This document shows, piece by piece, positions 1 to 13,400 of a stretch of 64,000 nt of DNA. Source of the DNA: Rhytidiadelphus loreus. Its lineage: Eukaryota > Streptophyta > Bryopsida > Hypnales > Hylocomiaceae. The position numbers were made by a program, and so were the translations under genes. The notes below the pieces were generated by a model, which was not told the DNA's origin, did no database searches, and worked only from the letters and a program-made list of their open reading frames with translations. Position 1 is the first letter of the stretch, and the number at the start of each line of letters is the position of its first letter. The stretch spans positions 81,586,981-81,650,980 of the forward strand of contig OX344762.1 in assembly GCA_947034895.1 (NCBI GenBank), written 5' to 3'.

Positions 1-2005
1 TGGCAAATACAACTATGAAGCGCATCAAATTTGGAACTGTGACGAATCAGGAGCTCAGGCAGGGAAGGATGGTGGCGGCTTTGTCATAGCTAGGAAGGGA
101 GTCCGAAACGTTCATATGATAGTTCCAGATCAGTGAGAATGGCTCTCAGTATTATCTTGTATCAATGCCAATGGGGATAAATTACCAAACTTCTACATCT
201 TCAAAGGAAAAATGAGGAAATTCAATTATCTCATCAAAACAGGAGAAACAGATGCAACAATGACAATGCAACCCAAAGCATGGATGACACACTTGTTATT
301 CAAAGAATGGATGACACATTTTATTAAAAATGTAAGGAAAAGATATCCCATCTCTCCTGTACATCGACACTTACTTATTTTAGATGGCCACTCTTCTCAT
401 GTGACTTTGGAAGTCGTCAAAGTAGCTATGCTAAGTGGTTTGGACGTCCTCACTTTTCCAAGTCACACATCCCATGCCCTACAGCCATTGGATGTTACTT
501 GCTTCAAGCCATTCAAAGCAACTTTCAGGGCTTATCGGGACAAATGGACTATAGAACACGTAGGACAGATTCCTACTAAAGAAGACCTAGCTGCATGGGT
601 TTCTTTTGCATTGAGGAGAGCTCTTTCGAAAGAGAACATTATTAAAGGATTCAAGACAACAGGAATTTTGCCTTTCAATTCTACAGCTATTGACCATCTC
701 ATGGGTCCTTGTCTAAATTTCACAAGTGAGGTTGAGAATATAACTTAAATTCTAGGGGAGAGAGTTGGTGGCGATATTCCCCATGGAGTTGCTGTTGTAC
801 CGCCCCAAAGAAGTCATCCCGACACGTCTTGTCGAAGTGCTGACCATGTCGTTGAAGGATCTGCCGGCAGGCCCGCAGAAGGAGGTGCTGCTGGTCTTGT
901 TCGAGGAACTGCCGCCAGGCCCACAGAAGGAGCTGCGGCCACAGCCTCTGAAGGTCTTGCTGCCAAGCCAACTGAAGGAGCTGTGGCCAGGTCGACTGAA
1001 GGAGCTGCAACCAGGTCGACTGAAGGAGCTGCGGCCGGAGCAAGTGGAGGAACAGCTGGCTGCGATTCCAGAGGATCAACTCGATCTGCCACCACAGACA
1101 GTGCTGGCTATCATCCAGGAGGAGCTGCAGGCTTGCAAATGGAAGGCGATGGTGTCCAGCGTTCTGAAGAAGATGCAGACGGCCTATCCGACTGGCAAAT
1201 TCAAGAAATTTTTGAAGAAGATGTGAGTTGTCTACCCGAATGCCATCAGTATTACGTAAATGTAGGAAGTGATTATGGCAATGATAGTGGAAAAGAAGAC
1301 AACAACAATCATGAAGATGAAGAAAGTCCAAAGGAAGTTAATTTTTTCGAACTTCCCAAACTTGCCTTGCCTAGAGTTAAGAAGACACCTCGAAATGGAG
1401 AGCCTTGCATTGACTACTCCAAATCGATATGGATGACGCAAGAAGATTATGTAAATTCGTTGGAGCAAATCGCCATCAGGAAAGAAGAAGCTGTAGAAGA
1501 AAATGACAGAAAACGATTAGAAATGGAATTGAACAAGGTCAAGAGAGATGCTGAGAAGAGACAAAAGGGTATAGCAAAGACAAAGAGGCAAGCTTTGATG
1601 AAATCAAAAAGAGATCATAAAGACAAGTGGTCAGCTAAGTCTGTGGCAGCATGTGGGGAGCAGTTGCATGCTCTCATCAAATCAAATACAAGTGTTCAGA
1701 CCTGGAAATCACCATACTGCGGATTTCCACCTCCTATATGCAAGGAAAACCAAAGAAGAGCGATTGCCAGAAGAAGAGCAAAAAAATGTGGAGAGGAAAC
1801 GAATTTCTTACCTCCGTTGTTGGAAGTTCCTAAACCATGGCTATTTGTAAGTACCACTCCTTCCTTCTTCAATGAGTATTCACAATATTCTGCTGCTTTC
1901 TCTAATCAGTCATTCATGAGGAGTCAAATTCCTGCAACTCACTCTACCTTCAGGCACGACTTCCATTCTGGCTTCTCGAATCTACCTACACAAAAACACA
2001 TTTAG
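1..2005 (+). pseudogene. pogo/Tigger-like DDE transposase, decayed, 5' end outside window
   Basis: A single frame runs from base 2 to the TAG at 2003-2005, broken only by TGA at 134-136 and TAA at 746-748. The first part has the catalytic layout of Tc1/mariner-pogo (DDE_1, CENP-B/jerky-like) transposases: first Asp in NCDESG (41-43), second Asp in LILDGHSSH (383-385), third Asp in LQPLD (491-493), 36 residues on. These enzymes cut and paste DNA transposons and usually have an N-terminal DNA-binding helix-turn-helix, which here would lie upstream of the window. After the second stop the same frame continues through an eight-residue repeat linker, then a Glu/Asp-rich stretch and a Lys/Arg-rich helical tail (about 1500-1650), as in plant members. 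The TGA could be a CpG decay product. The two stops make it a pseudogene, although the frame is otherwise fully open for 2 kb, so decay is recent. No terminal inverted repeat was found. Confidence 0.85.
869..1060 (+). repeat. 24-nt tandem repeat encoding the Ala/Gly-rich linker of the transposase
   Basis: Eight consecutive 24-nt units encode eight-residue blocks such as RPTEGAAA, KPTEGAVA, RSTEGAAT and RSTEGAAA. The two central units are almost identical, and the outer ones are degenerate. The array sits between the catalytic domain and the basic tail and keeps the frame. It also creates repeat-like shadow ORFs in the other frames. Confidence 0.8.
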
Positions 2006-3660
2006 GGCCTATGGAGAGCAAAGAAGCTTCAAAATCTTACTAGGAAGAATGAAAACAACGACATTACCTGAAGAGTTGTGATTTTGAAGTCCTGGTTTGC
2101 AGTGCTCCACGGGCTTGTCCTACATGAAGGCAACTTGTGTTCACTTAGAGCATCAGAAAACTACATTAGGGATAGTAGCATTACGAGTTCAAGCAGGGTA
2201 GGATGTTGATAGAAGTGCAGAAGAAAGCAAGACAGAAGGAAAGAAATCAACAGAGAGCAAGAATGAAGAGAAGAAATGAATAGTGAGGAAGCTTACCTGA
2301 ACACTCATGTTTTCCAGCACGCAAGGGGAGAAGGGTCGCTGACTTGCAGGGCAGCAGGCTTGCTGGAGCGGACTAGCTTGGAGACGTGGAGCGAACTGGC
2401 TGGAACGCTTGGAGCGCCTCACTCGGACTTGCTGGAGCGGACTCGCTGGACTCGCCTGGAGCGGGCTTGCTGGAGCGGACTCCCTGCACCCGCAGCGCCT
2501 CACTCGGACAAGGGTGCTCGGTGGAATGGTAGAACGGAAGGGGAGCTCAGTTGCTCGGTGGAACAAGGCCGCTCGGTGGAGCGACAGGACGGGAACGGGG
2601 CAGGGGCGTTCGGTGGGGCCGCTGTAGAGATGCGCAACTTGCCGGAGAACAAACGCGGAGGTGGGCCGTAGAGCGTTGCTGGTTTCTGAAAGACGAGCTG
2701 CAAGGTCGCTGCAACTCCACCCTAATGATGACCTGCCACAAACAGGTGAAAGTATCAGAGTATACTCTTCACTTGTGCTAAGCTAATGTTGAAGATATTG
2801 AAGCAATGGAGTTGAAGAATGAAGCGGCTCACACATGCTGGAAGGCTTTCCGAACCTGGAATTTTTCAGGAGCTCTCCAGGGAATTACGAACATCGCCCA
2901 AATGTAAAACACAACAATCAGGGAGGAAGATAACTGACTGATCAAACAACTTTGCTCTTATGCACAGGCATTGGCGCAACGGTCATGTACGAAAGTTGCA
3001 CGCGGAACTGCAAGTTTCATCGCTTGAAATGGAGATCAATTTTTCAACTACGCGCCAATTTTTGAAATCACAAGGTTCAAGGGGGATCCATTCCAGCATC
3101 ACTGCTGCCTCTTTTAGGATTGGCGCAGTCCTCCTCAGCAGACTTCCTGGATCGGCTTTACTTGCTCAGACTGACACCGTAGTTTTTGTTACGTACCGGC
3201 TTGGCTCGCAGCAACGGACAGGCTTTAGGTTTGTAGGTGTCGCATTTTGGTTCACTGGCAGTTACTTTTTGCACCTTGCAGTGCGGATTTTCAGTAAACG
3301 TATGCCCATTTGCACATCATGCGTTGTTCTTTTTTGGCTGGCCTAAGATCATCAATAGGACCCTACGACTGCTTCCTTTGAAAATTTGTAACTAATTCTG
3401 GGTACCTCTGAAATTCATCGCACCACTGTTGTTGGGTTCCACAGCATCACCTCTTCCACAGGAAAATCTGCGAAAAAAATTTCGTGAATCATTATCCTAT
3501 GAAAAAGACCTCACAGTGCTTAAAGTGACGGTTTCTGAGCAACCTACCTTAGCCCATGTCAAGGCCAGTCACTTTACACTTACTAGAAGAAGAAAAAAAT
3601 TCCAAACTTGGTTTGCAAAAACCATTAATTAGTGTGCCCTGTGCTGGCCAGGGAGAACTG
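2006..3660. other. Spacer with a GC-rich degenerate repeat patch; no gene
   Basis: No credible coding sequence is present. About 2330-2660 is GC-rich and internally repetitive. The phrases CTTGCTGGAGCGGACT and GCTCGGTGGA recur several times, and GCGCCTCACTCGGAC occurs twice. The short ORFs here on both strands are by-products of these repeats. It may be the 3' part of the adjacent transposon or another decayed element. I see no ends. Confidence 0.5.
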
Positions 3661-5055
3661 ACCCCCTTACTCAACCCTGCGGGCAAACCCTGGAATTATT
3701 TATTTTCTACACATGAATTTTTTTGCAAATTTTGAATTCATTTTTGCTATCATAGACCCCGAATTAGCTAGGTGAAGTCAAGAGTATACCCTAGAATGGC
3801 CCAAAATAGTGGGCATTTTTTTTACTTGCACCCTTAGTAAGGCCGAGCAAGCAAAAAGTAAAAGTAATTTTCTAACTTTCTAATTTATAAAAACTTTGAA
3901 ATTCAATCTTTCACAATATAGGTCTAAACACCACAAAATAAAGTCCATGCACCCCTCCTAGTAGAGAAGTTTTGAACAATACCAAGAATGTGATTTGGGG
4001 ATGCACGGTCCAAGAGATCTCATTGGCACAAACAAGGAAAGAAACAAAACAAAACAAACAACCTAACTTAAAGTATGAATTGTTCACAACATCAAAGCAT
4101 CCCTTATTGTCCTTCAAATGGGTGTTTGGAATGTCAACTGAAAGGTCCTTCAAATAGTTACTTAGAGTGCCAATTTGAAAGTTCCACAAGTTTTGCCCAA
4201 AAATGAGTTTCCATGCCCCTCACTAACACATACACCATTACTATGGTCTTGTTAAATTATGACAATTGCCATGCTTTGTGGGCTCTTTTTGGTGAACTCT
4301 TCAAAAGAGAAAGACAAGGCAAAATATTGTCACAATTGCAATTACATCTCTCTTTTTACTATAAAATTAGTCATGTTGCCTTTGTCTGTTTTCTTTTTGT
4401 GAAATTAGATGTTGTAGCCTTGAGTTGCACTGTAGAGGTTACATGCATGCCTCAAACACCAATTAGTTTAGAGGGCTATTTTTTTTGTCAGTGTGCTAAA
4501 ATTTCAAAGACCATAGGATATTTTTTGAGAGAGAGAAAGAAAGAAAAAGCTCCAATCTCTATTGAGTTGACTTCACAATCTCTCACATAGTCCATGTAGT
4601 CATTTAGGTTAAATATTGCTATATTTTGACAAATTTAGGGTCTAACTACAAGCTTGAAGAAAAAATCTAGAAAAATAATCATGTTGTAAATGGTCACATG
4701 AACTTTGGTGTGTGGGCTTGAAAAAAAGGTATTCTTGATTCATTATAGCCCTAAGTGGTCTTGAACCAATATACTCTTGATTCGTCCTAGCCCTCATAAA
4801 CACATAGAAGTCCCTTGTTTTTTAGAATTGCTAAACACTATGGGTGATTCACAGCTAGTCCAAAATAGGCAATTGAACATTGTGACTATTATTTTTCTAT
4901 CACCCCCCCTCAAAATTCCCATTTATGTTGTGTTCACCCAAGACATAATTTTTTTTTGGAATCTAAATCTAGGATCTTGTACTACACTTGTCTCAAATCA
5001 TGTGGTAAAAATTTCATTATATTTGATTGTACATATTGAAAGATATTAGCATTCA
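3661..5055. other. AT-rich intergenic DNA; nothing recognised
   Basis: Long A/T runs and no ORF with family-like sequence. No inverted repeat ends were recognised. Confidence 0.5.
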
Positions 5056-5450
5056 CAGTGAAAGAAAAAGTTTTTTTCTTTTCAAGAAGATGCTATGATT
5101 GCTTGCAAAAAAGAAGATCCATAACTTTCACATCGTTGATCCAATTGGAATGTATCAAAGCTTCCCATTTAGACAAAAATATATGTGAGGAAAAAGATAT
5201 AAAAACTTTTATTTCTAGTTTTTGCAAATTTCTTTTGCTATCCAATCTCCACCATTTTGAGGTTATTGTGACACAAATTTTACTCCCGGGCATTGATTGA
5301 AATAAAAATTATATTCCTAGAAAGCTAATAAATTTTTCTCTCTCATGAGAAAGTTTCAAAAAAATTCAACAAAAATTGAGCTCATACGAACATGCCTAAA
5401 AATCCATTTTGTCCCATGTAGGGACAACAAAACTTTAGGGGTGAAAAATT
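5056..5450. mobile_element. Fragment of the TTAA-family element (one end only)
   Basis: About 5250-5437 aligns by eye with the right half of the element at 46970-47897. Shared phrases include the Lys-rich AT tract, GAGCTCATACGAACATGCC versus a close variant at about 47840, and the terminal AGGGACAAC...CTTTAGGGG. The other end and the flanking TTAA are not recognisable, so this is a truncated or decayed copy. Confidence 0.5.
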
Positions 5451-7402
5451 AAAGTACACCCTTTGTGGTCTTGCTTTGATCTTTGTGTGAACCACCACTC
5501 TTAGAGTCTTAGGTAGGGAACCCGTTACGGCCCCCCAACCCAATTCATTGCAAATGTACATCAGCCCAACATTGGGTTGAGGGCCATAATGGTCTCCCCT
5601 ACCTTATTGTAGCCTGGTTGTTGGTGTCTTCCCAAACAACAAGAAATATTACCTAAAAAATGCCAGAATGGGAAGCTCAACGAAATTCTTGGAGCCACTC
5701 ACTTTGCCAAAGACGGGAAACGAAAGTAGAGTGACTGAACCCACGCTAAAATGGATTTCTGTGGTACAAACGAATGCAGTGATTGCTGCAACAGTGCGTA
5801 CTCAGTGTTCACACAGCTGTTCTTAGTACGTGCAAGCTATGAGAGCTGTAAGTGATTGAATGACCGTAATTGTACTGCACTTGTGTAAAAGAACAGACTG
5901 CCATATCCAGACTACTGCCGTATTTTAGAAGCTATGTTAATCCCGACATGCAAGAGAATACTATGTGCGTGGCAGACGGAGTGGGCACTGGGCAGTGCAT
6001 CGATCCAACAACCACTCATAAGTCGGTGTTAACATCTTGTGTAATTCAACTACTTCCCTTCCTCTTATTGAAATCCGTCCGGCAGCAACGTGAACCCAAA
6101 CGTGCACAGACATTGAACGCAGCAGTGAATTGTACGAGGGCGGGGACGGTGAGAGCTTGGAAGGAGACGGAAAGGCCTTGAGTAGGAAAACTCAGTAGGA
6201 AAAACTCAGTAGAAATAATAATAATTTTAATAAGCAGGTGCAGTTGCGCTGGCTGGACGGAATCCGGTGATGAGGAGGTGGCTATGGCGGGAGGACGCGG
6301 AGGACGCGGCGGGGGACGCGGGGGTTGGAAGGCTTTGCTTCGGGCGCTGTGAAATTAGTTTAGACAGGACATCCGGGAATGCTGGCTTTCATCACTGATA
6401 ATAGAGGAGAGGAGCGCATGCGCAGGAACGAGCTCCTCCATCATCTTTTTCGCATGTGAAGCTCCGCTATTCCGCCGAGCCGTTTTCCTGAGCTCCGCCT
6501 TTGCACCTGCGCAGTTTCGGATGGAATCAGCATTCGCGTTTCTCACTTTGAATTTCCACTTTTCAAGCGCGTCACGTACGAGTTGCCTGAGTAGCGGATC
6601 GGGGAATCAATTGATGCCTGCTTTCACGGCAGGTTGCCAGTCGAGTCTTATTATTGCTTGTACGAGGTTTCTTTCTTGTTTTTTCCACGATTTTTGCTGA
6701 ATGATAGGGAGCGCAAGGAAGGACGCACCTGCTGAACGGAGCTTTTAGATGTAGGATGAGACGAATTTGTGATCGCACAATCGGTGGAGTTTGCGGTGAA
6801 AGATGGAGGATGCGGGAGTGTGTGTTGTCTTTTGATCACGGCGAACCTCTTGGTCTCCGTTTGTGATCACTGGTTTCTTGACGATTTTCACAATTAGAGC
6901 GTTTTGCATATCACTATGTACCGTCCGTTGTAGAGTCGACAGGAATGTCCATCTGTTTAGTCAAGTTTACATCGCTCTCTCGAAGCGTCTCCCGGCATGC
7001 AACTTCTTGCTGATTTTTGGAGATCCTTTCGACTTCGTGGAATTGATCAAAGGCGAACCGATTAGCATTTTTTAATAGGGAAAGCGCGTTTCAGGGCAGA
7101 ACAGTTGTGCAGAACGAAGTGGATTCGTGGATTTCCTCGTTCGGTTTCTTCCAGGTTTCCGTATGTGCGTGGCTCTTGGAAGGCAACTCCTTGTATAGGA
7201 CGCACATTTTACTGCAGAAATTTGGCAATTTGGAGATTGGTGGAGTTGACTACAGAGGTTAGTGCTAATTCGTCGTTGTCTGATAGATCTCGAGGTTTAA
7301 TGATGGTGGAAGCGATGGAAACGAAATGCAAAGAGGGATGACACTTGCTTGGAAGAAGGGAGGGATTGTAGCGGTGACTGCATCTACGTTTGTGTGAGAA
7401 TC
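5451..7402. other. Upstream region of the kinesin gene; no confirmed gene
   Basis: Composition shifts from AT-rich to mixed at about 5.7 kb. A short GC-rich island at 6240-6350 contains an ATG (6283) followed by an Arg-Gly-Gly-rich 24-codon frame ending at 6357. It resembles the N-terminus of RGG proteins, but no continuing exon was found. 7080-7402 is the likely kinesin 5' UTR and promoter. I could not fix a TATA box or transcription start. Confidence 0.4.
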
Positions 7403-10400
7403 ATGACGGTGTCGCTGTCGCCCTTCAAGCGTGATTCGCCCCTTAAGAATGGTTTGTCGCCCTTCAAGCGTGATTCGCCCTCTAAGAATGGTTCGTCGCC
7501 CTTAAAACGTGATCCGTCGGTCGTCGACGAAGGCTGTTCATCCGTGCGAGTGGCAGTACGCGCGCGTCCGCTACTTGAGAAGGAGCTTGTGGAAAATTGG
7601 ACGGAATGCGTCTCCTATTCGCAAGATGGAAAGCAAGTAGTCTTAGGCAAAGACCGCCGTTTTACTTTTGATCATGTTTTCGGCCCCGACGTCAGCCAGG
7701 AAGATGTATACAAGGAGTGTGTCAAGCCCCTCGTCGAGAGCTGCTGTTCCGGGTAAGCAAACATCCTCTTGCTAAAGATTTTAATACAACATCCTGAACT
7801 CGATTCTCTTGTAGTCCTCTGTAAGCAATTTCTAGTTCTGATGGAATGCGCGAACTGCAAGGGCGGACGTTACGACCTAGACCACTAGCTTGGGTCGTGT
7901 GTGTGTGTGGACAGGCGTCATAACATTAACACCAAGATTATAAGTCAGGCGATGATCTATCCGCATCCAATAGATAGACTCTTGAATAGTTAACTTCAGT
8001 GTTGGATTAATCTCGCTTCGACACAACTCCGTTAGGTCGCAAATGTAGATGAATGCATTCTTCGGAAAGAATACTTGTGAGGTCACATTTTCGAAAATTT
8101 CGATGATTTCATGGTCCTTGCGTCCGGCATCACGATGGGCAACGATAGGTAGAAAGTGATAGATTCGCTTATGAAAAGTGGATGGCAATTGAGAATAGGG
8201 GCAATTGATCAGAGCAGAGTTGTTTCATGATGAAAGGGCTGAGGGAATTTGCTTCGGAAATCGTTTTTCTCAAGCATCTTCCCACTATCTTTCATTTCTT
8301 CCGGTTGCAGCTCAACGAAAAGAATCTCCAACGTGCTGGGATATCTGGTCTGATACGCTCGTGCTCCCTCATTGTGGTTTGTGCCATTATTTGACCAATT
8401 AGATACAATTTGAAACCGTCATTGATGCATGGGGATTTGATAAATATCCTTGGGGGCAGTATGCTCTTTCTGTTATCGTTAGTCATTATGCTACATACGT
8501 TGTGCAATACTGGTCCGCTTTGAGGTGAATGCATCTCATTAACAATATTATTACATGCAAAATACTGAGATTTTCATTTCAATTAAATTTCAAAACCTGG
8601 GCACCTTGTACGTGCAGCATTATCCTGGACTTGTGGAAATCTGATACGAGTGTCTTCTTCTGGCCAGGTACAATGCAACGGTGTTGGCATATGGACAGAC
8701 AGGATCTGGGAAAACCTTTACCATGGGATGTGGGAACAATGTGTCATTATTTGATGAGGAGCTTGGAATCCTACCTAGGGCAATTCGTCAGCTTTTCGAG
8801 TGTATTGAGGAGCGAAGTGATCAGGCTGAGTTCCTTGTATTTCTTCTTACTTTCAATCCCGTATAATGTTTTATGCTATTGTATGGAGCAAATGCATGAA
8901 ATTGTGGTCTCGTCAATTGTATCATGATATCTTTGGTTAAATTTTTAAACTTCAAACACAGATAAGATACTATTGAGGCTTCTCGGTATGAAGCTCTGAG
9001 AGCGAAACAGCTGATGCTTGCTTTTACAGGTCAAGTGCGCATTCGTTGAGATTTACAATGAGGATATTAAGGACTTGCTTCACCCTGACACTTCGTCAAA
9101 ATCAATTTCCATCCGCGAGGATGCACATGGTGATATAGTGCTTGCAGGTGTCAAAGAAGAAGTTGTCACCAACTTTGAGAGTATGATCGGGTACGAATTC
9201 ATATTTGGTGGTGGTGCTTGAATGAAGCTTTATCTACTATATGATGCCTCAACCGTTTTTCTGAAGTTATTAAGTCCGTAAGCAGCAGTAGTCAATTCTA
9301 GAAGAGTGAGTTCCAAGAATATTCTCAATATTTAGTTAGCGTACTACATGCTGGGTCGTTTGAGGATTGTGGAATTTCAGCTTGCAAAATCGACTCCCTG
9401 CCTATCTATTATTGAGCTTTCCTGTGCTTGCCTAATGTTGCAGTACTTGTGTTGTGCTCCCTGTTTGAATTGTACCTTGTATTTTTATGAAGCCTTAGAC
9501 AAGTGTGGTTCTTCTCTTGAATTTCTCAGGTTCCTTGAATATGGGTCGGTCTTCCGCACAACCGGCAGTACATTGATGAACCAACATTCTAGTCGATCAC
9601 ATGCTATCTTCACCATCATTGTTGAGCAGCGGAGCATAGTAGAATGTGCTATTAGCAGCGATGTCATCACTGCAAAATTTCACTTGGTGAGCCATTCAGC
9701 CACCTTCTACTTAGATACCAGTTCAGCAATGTCTCATTTTTTCCACACATTCTAACTCAACTCTTGTGGATTAGGGAGTGACACAGAGTTGCTGTTGTAT
9801 AGCCATAATGAGATGGAATGTGCATAAACCACTGCTGCACTTAGACTTCATCAAGTAGAAAAATCTGTGAGTCTAAACTACTGATTTTGAGTGTTGTAGG
9901 TTGACTTGGCAGGCTCAGAAAGGGCGAAGCGTACAGGAGCTGTAGGCATGCGTTTCAAAGAATCTGTTACTATCAATTGCGGTCTTCTTGCTCTAGGCAA
10001 TGTCATAAGGTGCCGTCTATCTTCTGCCATTATGTCAAGAATAATGTGAATCATTCCATCATTTCTATGAGATTGCATGGCCGTGCAAGAGCATGTGTTG
10101 GATTTTCTGCGAATATCTGTTTCTTTGTTCTGTTGCATGTGGAAATTAGCCTTCTTTTATCCAGTTAAATTGAATCGGGCTACTTGTTTAATTCTGAAGT
10201 GCATTGGGGGATGAGCGAAAACGGTGCCAGCATGTGCCTTACAGGGAATCGAAGCTCACACGTATGCTTCAGGTTTGCTCGTTTACTTTGAGTTTGACTC
10301 AAAAGTTACAGCTACATATTTTGAAATGTGTCTCTTTGGTAGTGGTACGATTAGATAGCTGCTGATTTATTCCTCAGGTTGAAGGTACCCATCTACTTGT

Positions 10401-13400
10401 TCCTTCTGGTCTTCAGAGACCGCTCTATTCATCATTATTCGTGGTCACTGACCGCGTTGCTTTCTAGTCTTATTCAAGTTTTGCATAATTAACTTATTGC
10501 AATTTATGCAGGACTCCTTGGGTGGAAATAGTCGCACGTGTATGATTGCATGCATCAGGTACTTATTCTTGAGCAGAAAGCAATTACGTGGATGGCTCGA
10601 CTGAGCCCTTCTGATTTCAATTTTGGCATATTTCATGCTCATGACGTTTAAAACACAAGTTTTGTTTGTTTGCATGATTTTTAAACAGCACGGCAGGCAC
10701 AAACTTTGAGGAGACACTCAATACATTGAAGTATGCTAATCGAGCTCGCAACATTCGCAACAAGCCTGTTATTAATCGTGATCCACAGTCTGTCATGCTG
10801 AATCAGCTGCGACATGAAATTCTGGTGAGAAATGTTTTGTTTACAAGGAGCTCTGATGCATTCTATGTTAATGAACTATTTTAAAAGTTCAATAATCTGA
10901 ATGTTCAATTTGATGGATTTCTGTTTTCATAAACAGGCGTTACAAATGGAATTGCTAAAGTCACGAACGCGAAATATGGAGCTTGAACCCATTAGTGGAG
11001 CTCTAAGTCCTGAATCCCTACTGGAAGATCAATCGCATCAAGAGTTCCTGGATGATATTCGGTTTGTCTTCCTCCCATCTTTTCATCGGAGGTGCTACTG
11101 CCAATTAGATTCTGCAGATTCTCCGAGTATGGTGCAGCTACTAATTATTCCAACAATTTTTCTCGAATAATTGGGATTAGCCATTAATAAGTACACCTGA
11201 CTCTTTATATTTGTATAGAATATTTTGAGATTAGACCTATCAAGATGCAAGTCATCATAGTGGAAGAGTTTATGCACGGTTTACCAACAAATCAGAAGTT
11301 TTGTTTGGCTTGAGCTTCACGGATGATGAATAAGAAAGGGATCTGTGAATCCGAAATACTGTATCTTGAATATTTTGGAATGTTCTCGGAGGCTTGTACC
11401 TGTGTAGGCATGCCTGTGAACCCTCATCTGATTGAGTGTGTTCCTATTGTGGTGAAGTGCACGAGCAGGTACATCTGCGCGGTTGACTGCGGAACTCAGC
11501 ATTGAGCGTCAGAAGAGTAGAGAAAGGGAGCACGAGTGTCATGTACTGAAAGATGAGATACAGGTAACATGTTTTCTGATTATGTTGGTTGCTGGGCCTG
11601 GTGTAGAATCCCTTCAATTATTAGTTCATTATGAAGTCGAACACATATCCGACCTTCGCAGTCACTGTTCTATGCGTCTATGTCAAGAGTGTCCTAGATT
11701 CTTGAGCTGAATTTGCAGTGAGGAGTCTTAGTTTCATTTTCTACCCTGCTAAAATGTCATTCGTAACAAAGCTCTGTTATGTGATATTATAATGGCAGAC
11801 ATTGCACTCCCTAGTGAGCAGAATGGAGGAGGAAATGTTGGAGATGCGTACTGAGCGCGATCAATATCAGGTCAGAATGTTACGATGCACGTACATATCT
11901 TATGATTGGCCTTTTTGTATATACCCATCGTCCATTCATTTTGTACAACCTCTTCTCTACCTTGTCTGTAGTTCTGTGTGCGATGACAATCATCTGAACA
12001 ATCTAGGTGAATTTTGTATCTTTTTCGTTAGTTTTCATGTTAGTTCTCGCCACTTCTGTCCTCTTTGCTGAGCTTGATGGACTTTCCTCTGAGAGCATGT
12101 GTCTACTGTCTGACAACTTGAGAATAGTCTTTCCCTTTCCAGCTCTCTTTCGAGCTCTCTTTTATAATTTGTTTTGTTTTCTCTCTCGCATTATTTCCAT
12201 GTTTTGTTTTGAGACATGGTCGAAAGTGACCTTTACGATTCCTGCATCATCTTGCCGCACTTCCTTTCATGATTCTCTCAAATTTTATAGCGAGGAGTTT
12301 TTTTCTTGAAAGTCTAGACCTTCTGATGTCAGACCAGGAGTTTGGTTTCTTTTTCGTTTGTCTCGTTCTAGAGCGGTCTAATTTACAAGTTTATGGAGGG
12401 AATGGGTTCCTGTAAATTCTGCATATTTACGAGTTCACTTCGTTGTGCAAACTAATTTTTTTTTATTGTAGCAGCTGAAGTTGGATGAAGTGAACTCGGA
12501 AATGATGGCATTGATGCAAGTTCTGCCACATTGGGAAGGGGGTAACGACGTCAGTCCGGCGGTCAAAGGCCTCCTATCAGAAATGATGAAGAGGGTCACG
12601 AGTGAGATGGATAATGAAGGCATGGGATTTGGATCTAGTGAAAGCTCATTTTCTAGCTTTGATAGACTGGTTACTGCTGATGCTGCATCGAGAAGAAGTG
12701 AGGAGTTCAGTCTCATGACTGACAGTAGCGCTTCTGGAGATCACTTCAATAGGTGGAACGGCCCACCCAGATGTGAACCAGAGGATAATCAAGGTGTCGC
12801 ATCTATGCGGGAATTTTCGTCTTCTCCTATCAAGGCAGATGCTGGGGTAATCGTTCTCCTTTCAAGTTGCACTTTTAAATCTCGACGGGAAAGTTTTTGT
12901 TGTGTCTGCTAACACTGTTTTCATATAATTGCCTTGAATGCAGAGTGTGGGTAGCAATTCTCCAGGTCGTACCGGTAGAGATACTCGCAATATCATCAAC
13001 CTACATTTGCGAACTATTAGGGTTCTCGAAGAGCGACTTGCAGTCAAAGAAACTGATGTGAAGTCTAGAGACGAGGCATTGAAGGAAGCTACTGAAGATC
13101 TTGCGAGGGATGAACGAATCTTCGCGGAGAAGGTACTCTTGGGTAGATCAAAATGTACATTTTAAAATATACAAACTGTCTCGTGGCGTTTTATGGATTA
13201 AGGTTCCAAGCTAAAGTTGATTGCCATGTTTGTGTATATTCTCAGATGCAGGAAATCAAAGCATTGAAGAAGCTTGCCCGAGATCAAACAGATGAAAAAG
13301 AGGATCTGGTGCAAAAAGCTGAGAAAGATGCCACAATCATCGCGCGCATGTCAGAGGAGGCCACGGCGAAGGAAGATGAGTTACGTTGTCTTCGGAAGGC

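Noticed and set aside
765..1226. 153-codon Leu/Pro/Lys-rich frame and 93-codon antisense Ala/Pro frame
   Set aside because: Shadows of the 24-nt repeat in the transposase linker; the catalytic-domain frame continues through this region.
2276..2671. 131-codon frame in GC-rich DNA
   Set aside because: Generated by degenerate repeats, with open frames on both strands and no family-like sequence.
6283..6357. RGG-rich short frame (MAGGRGGRGGG...) on a GC island
   Set aside because: Looks like an RGG-protein start, but only 24 codons long, and I found no following exon. Mentioned in the upstream region only.
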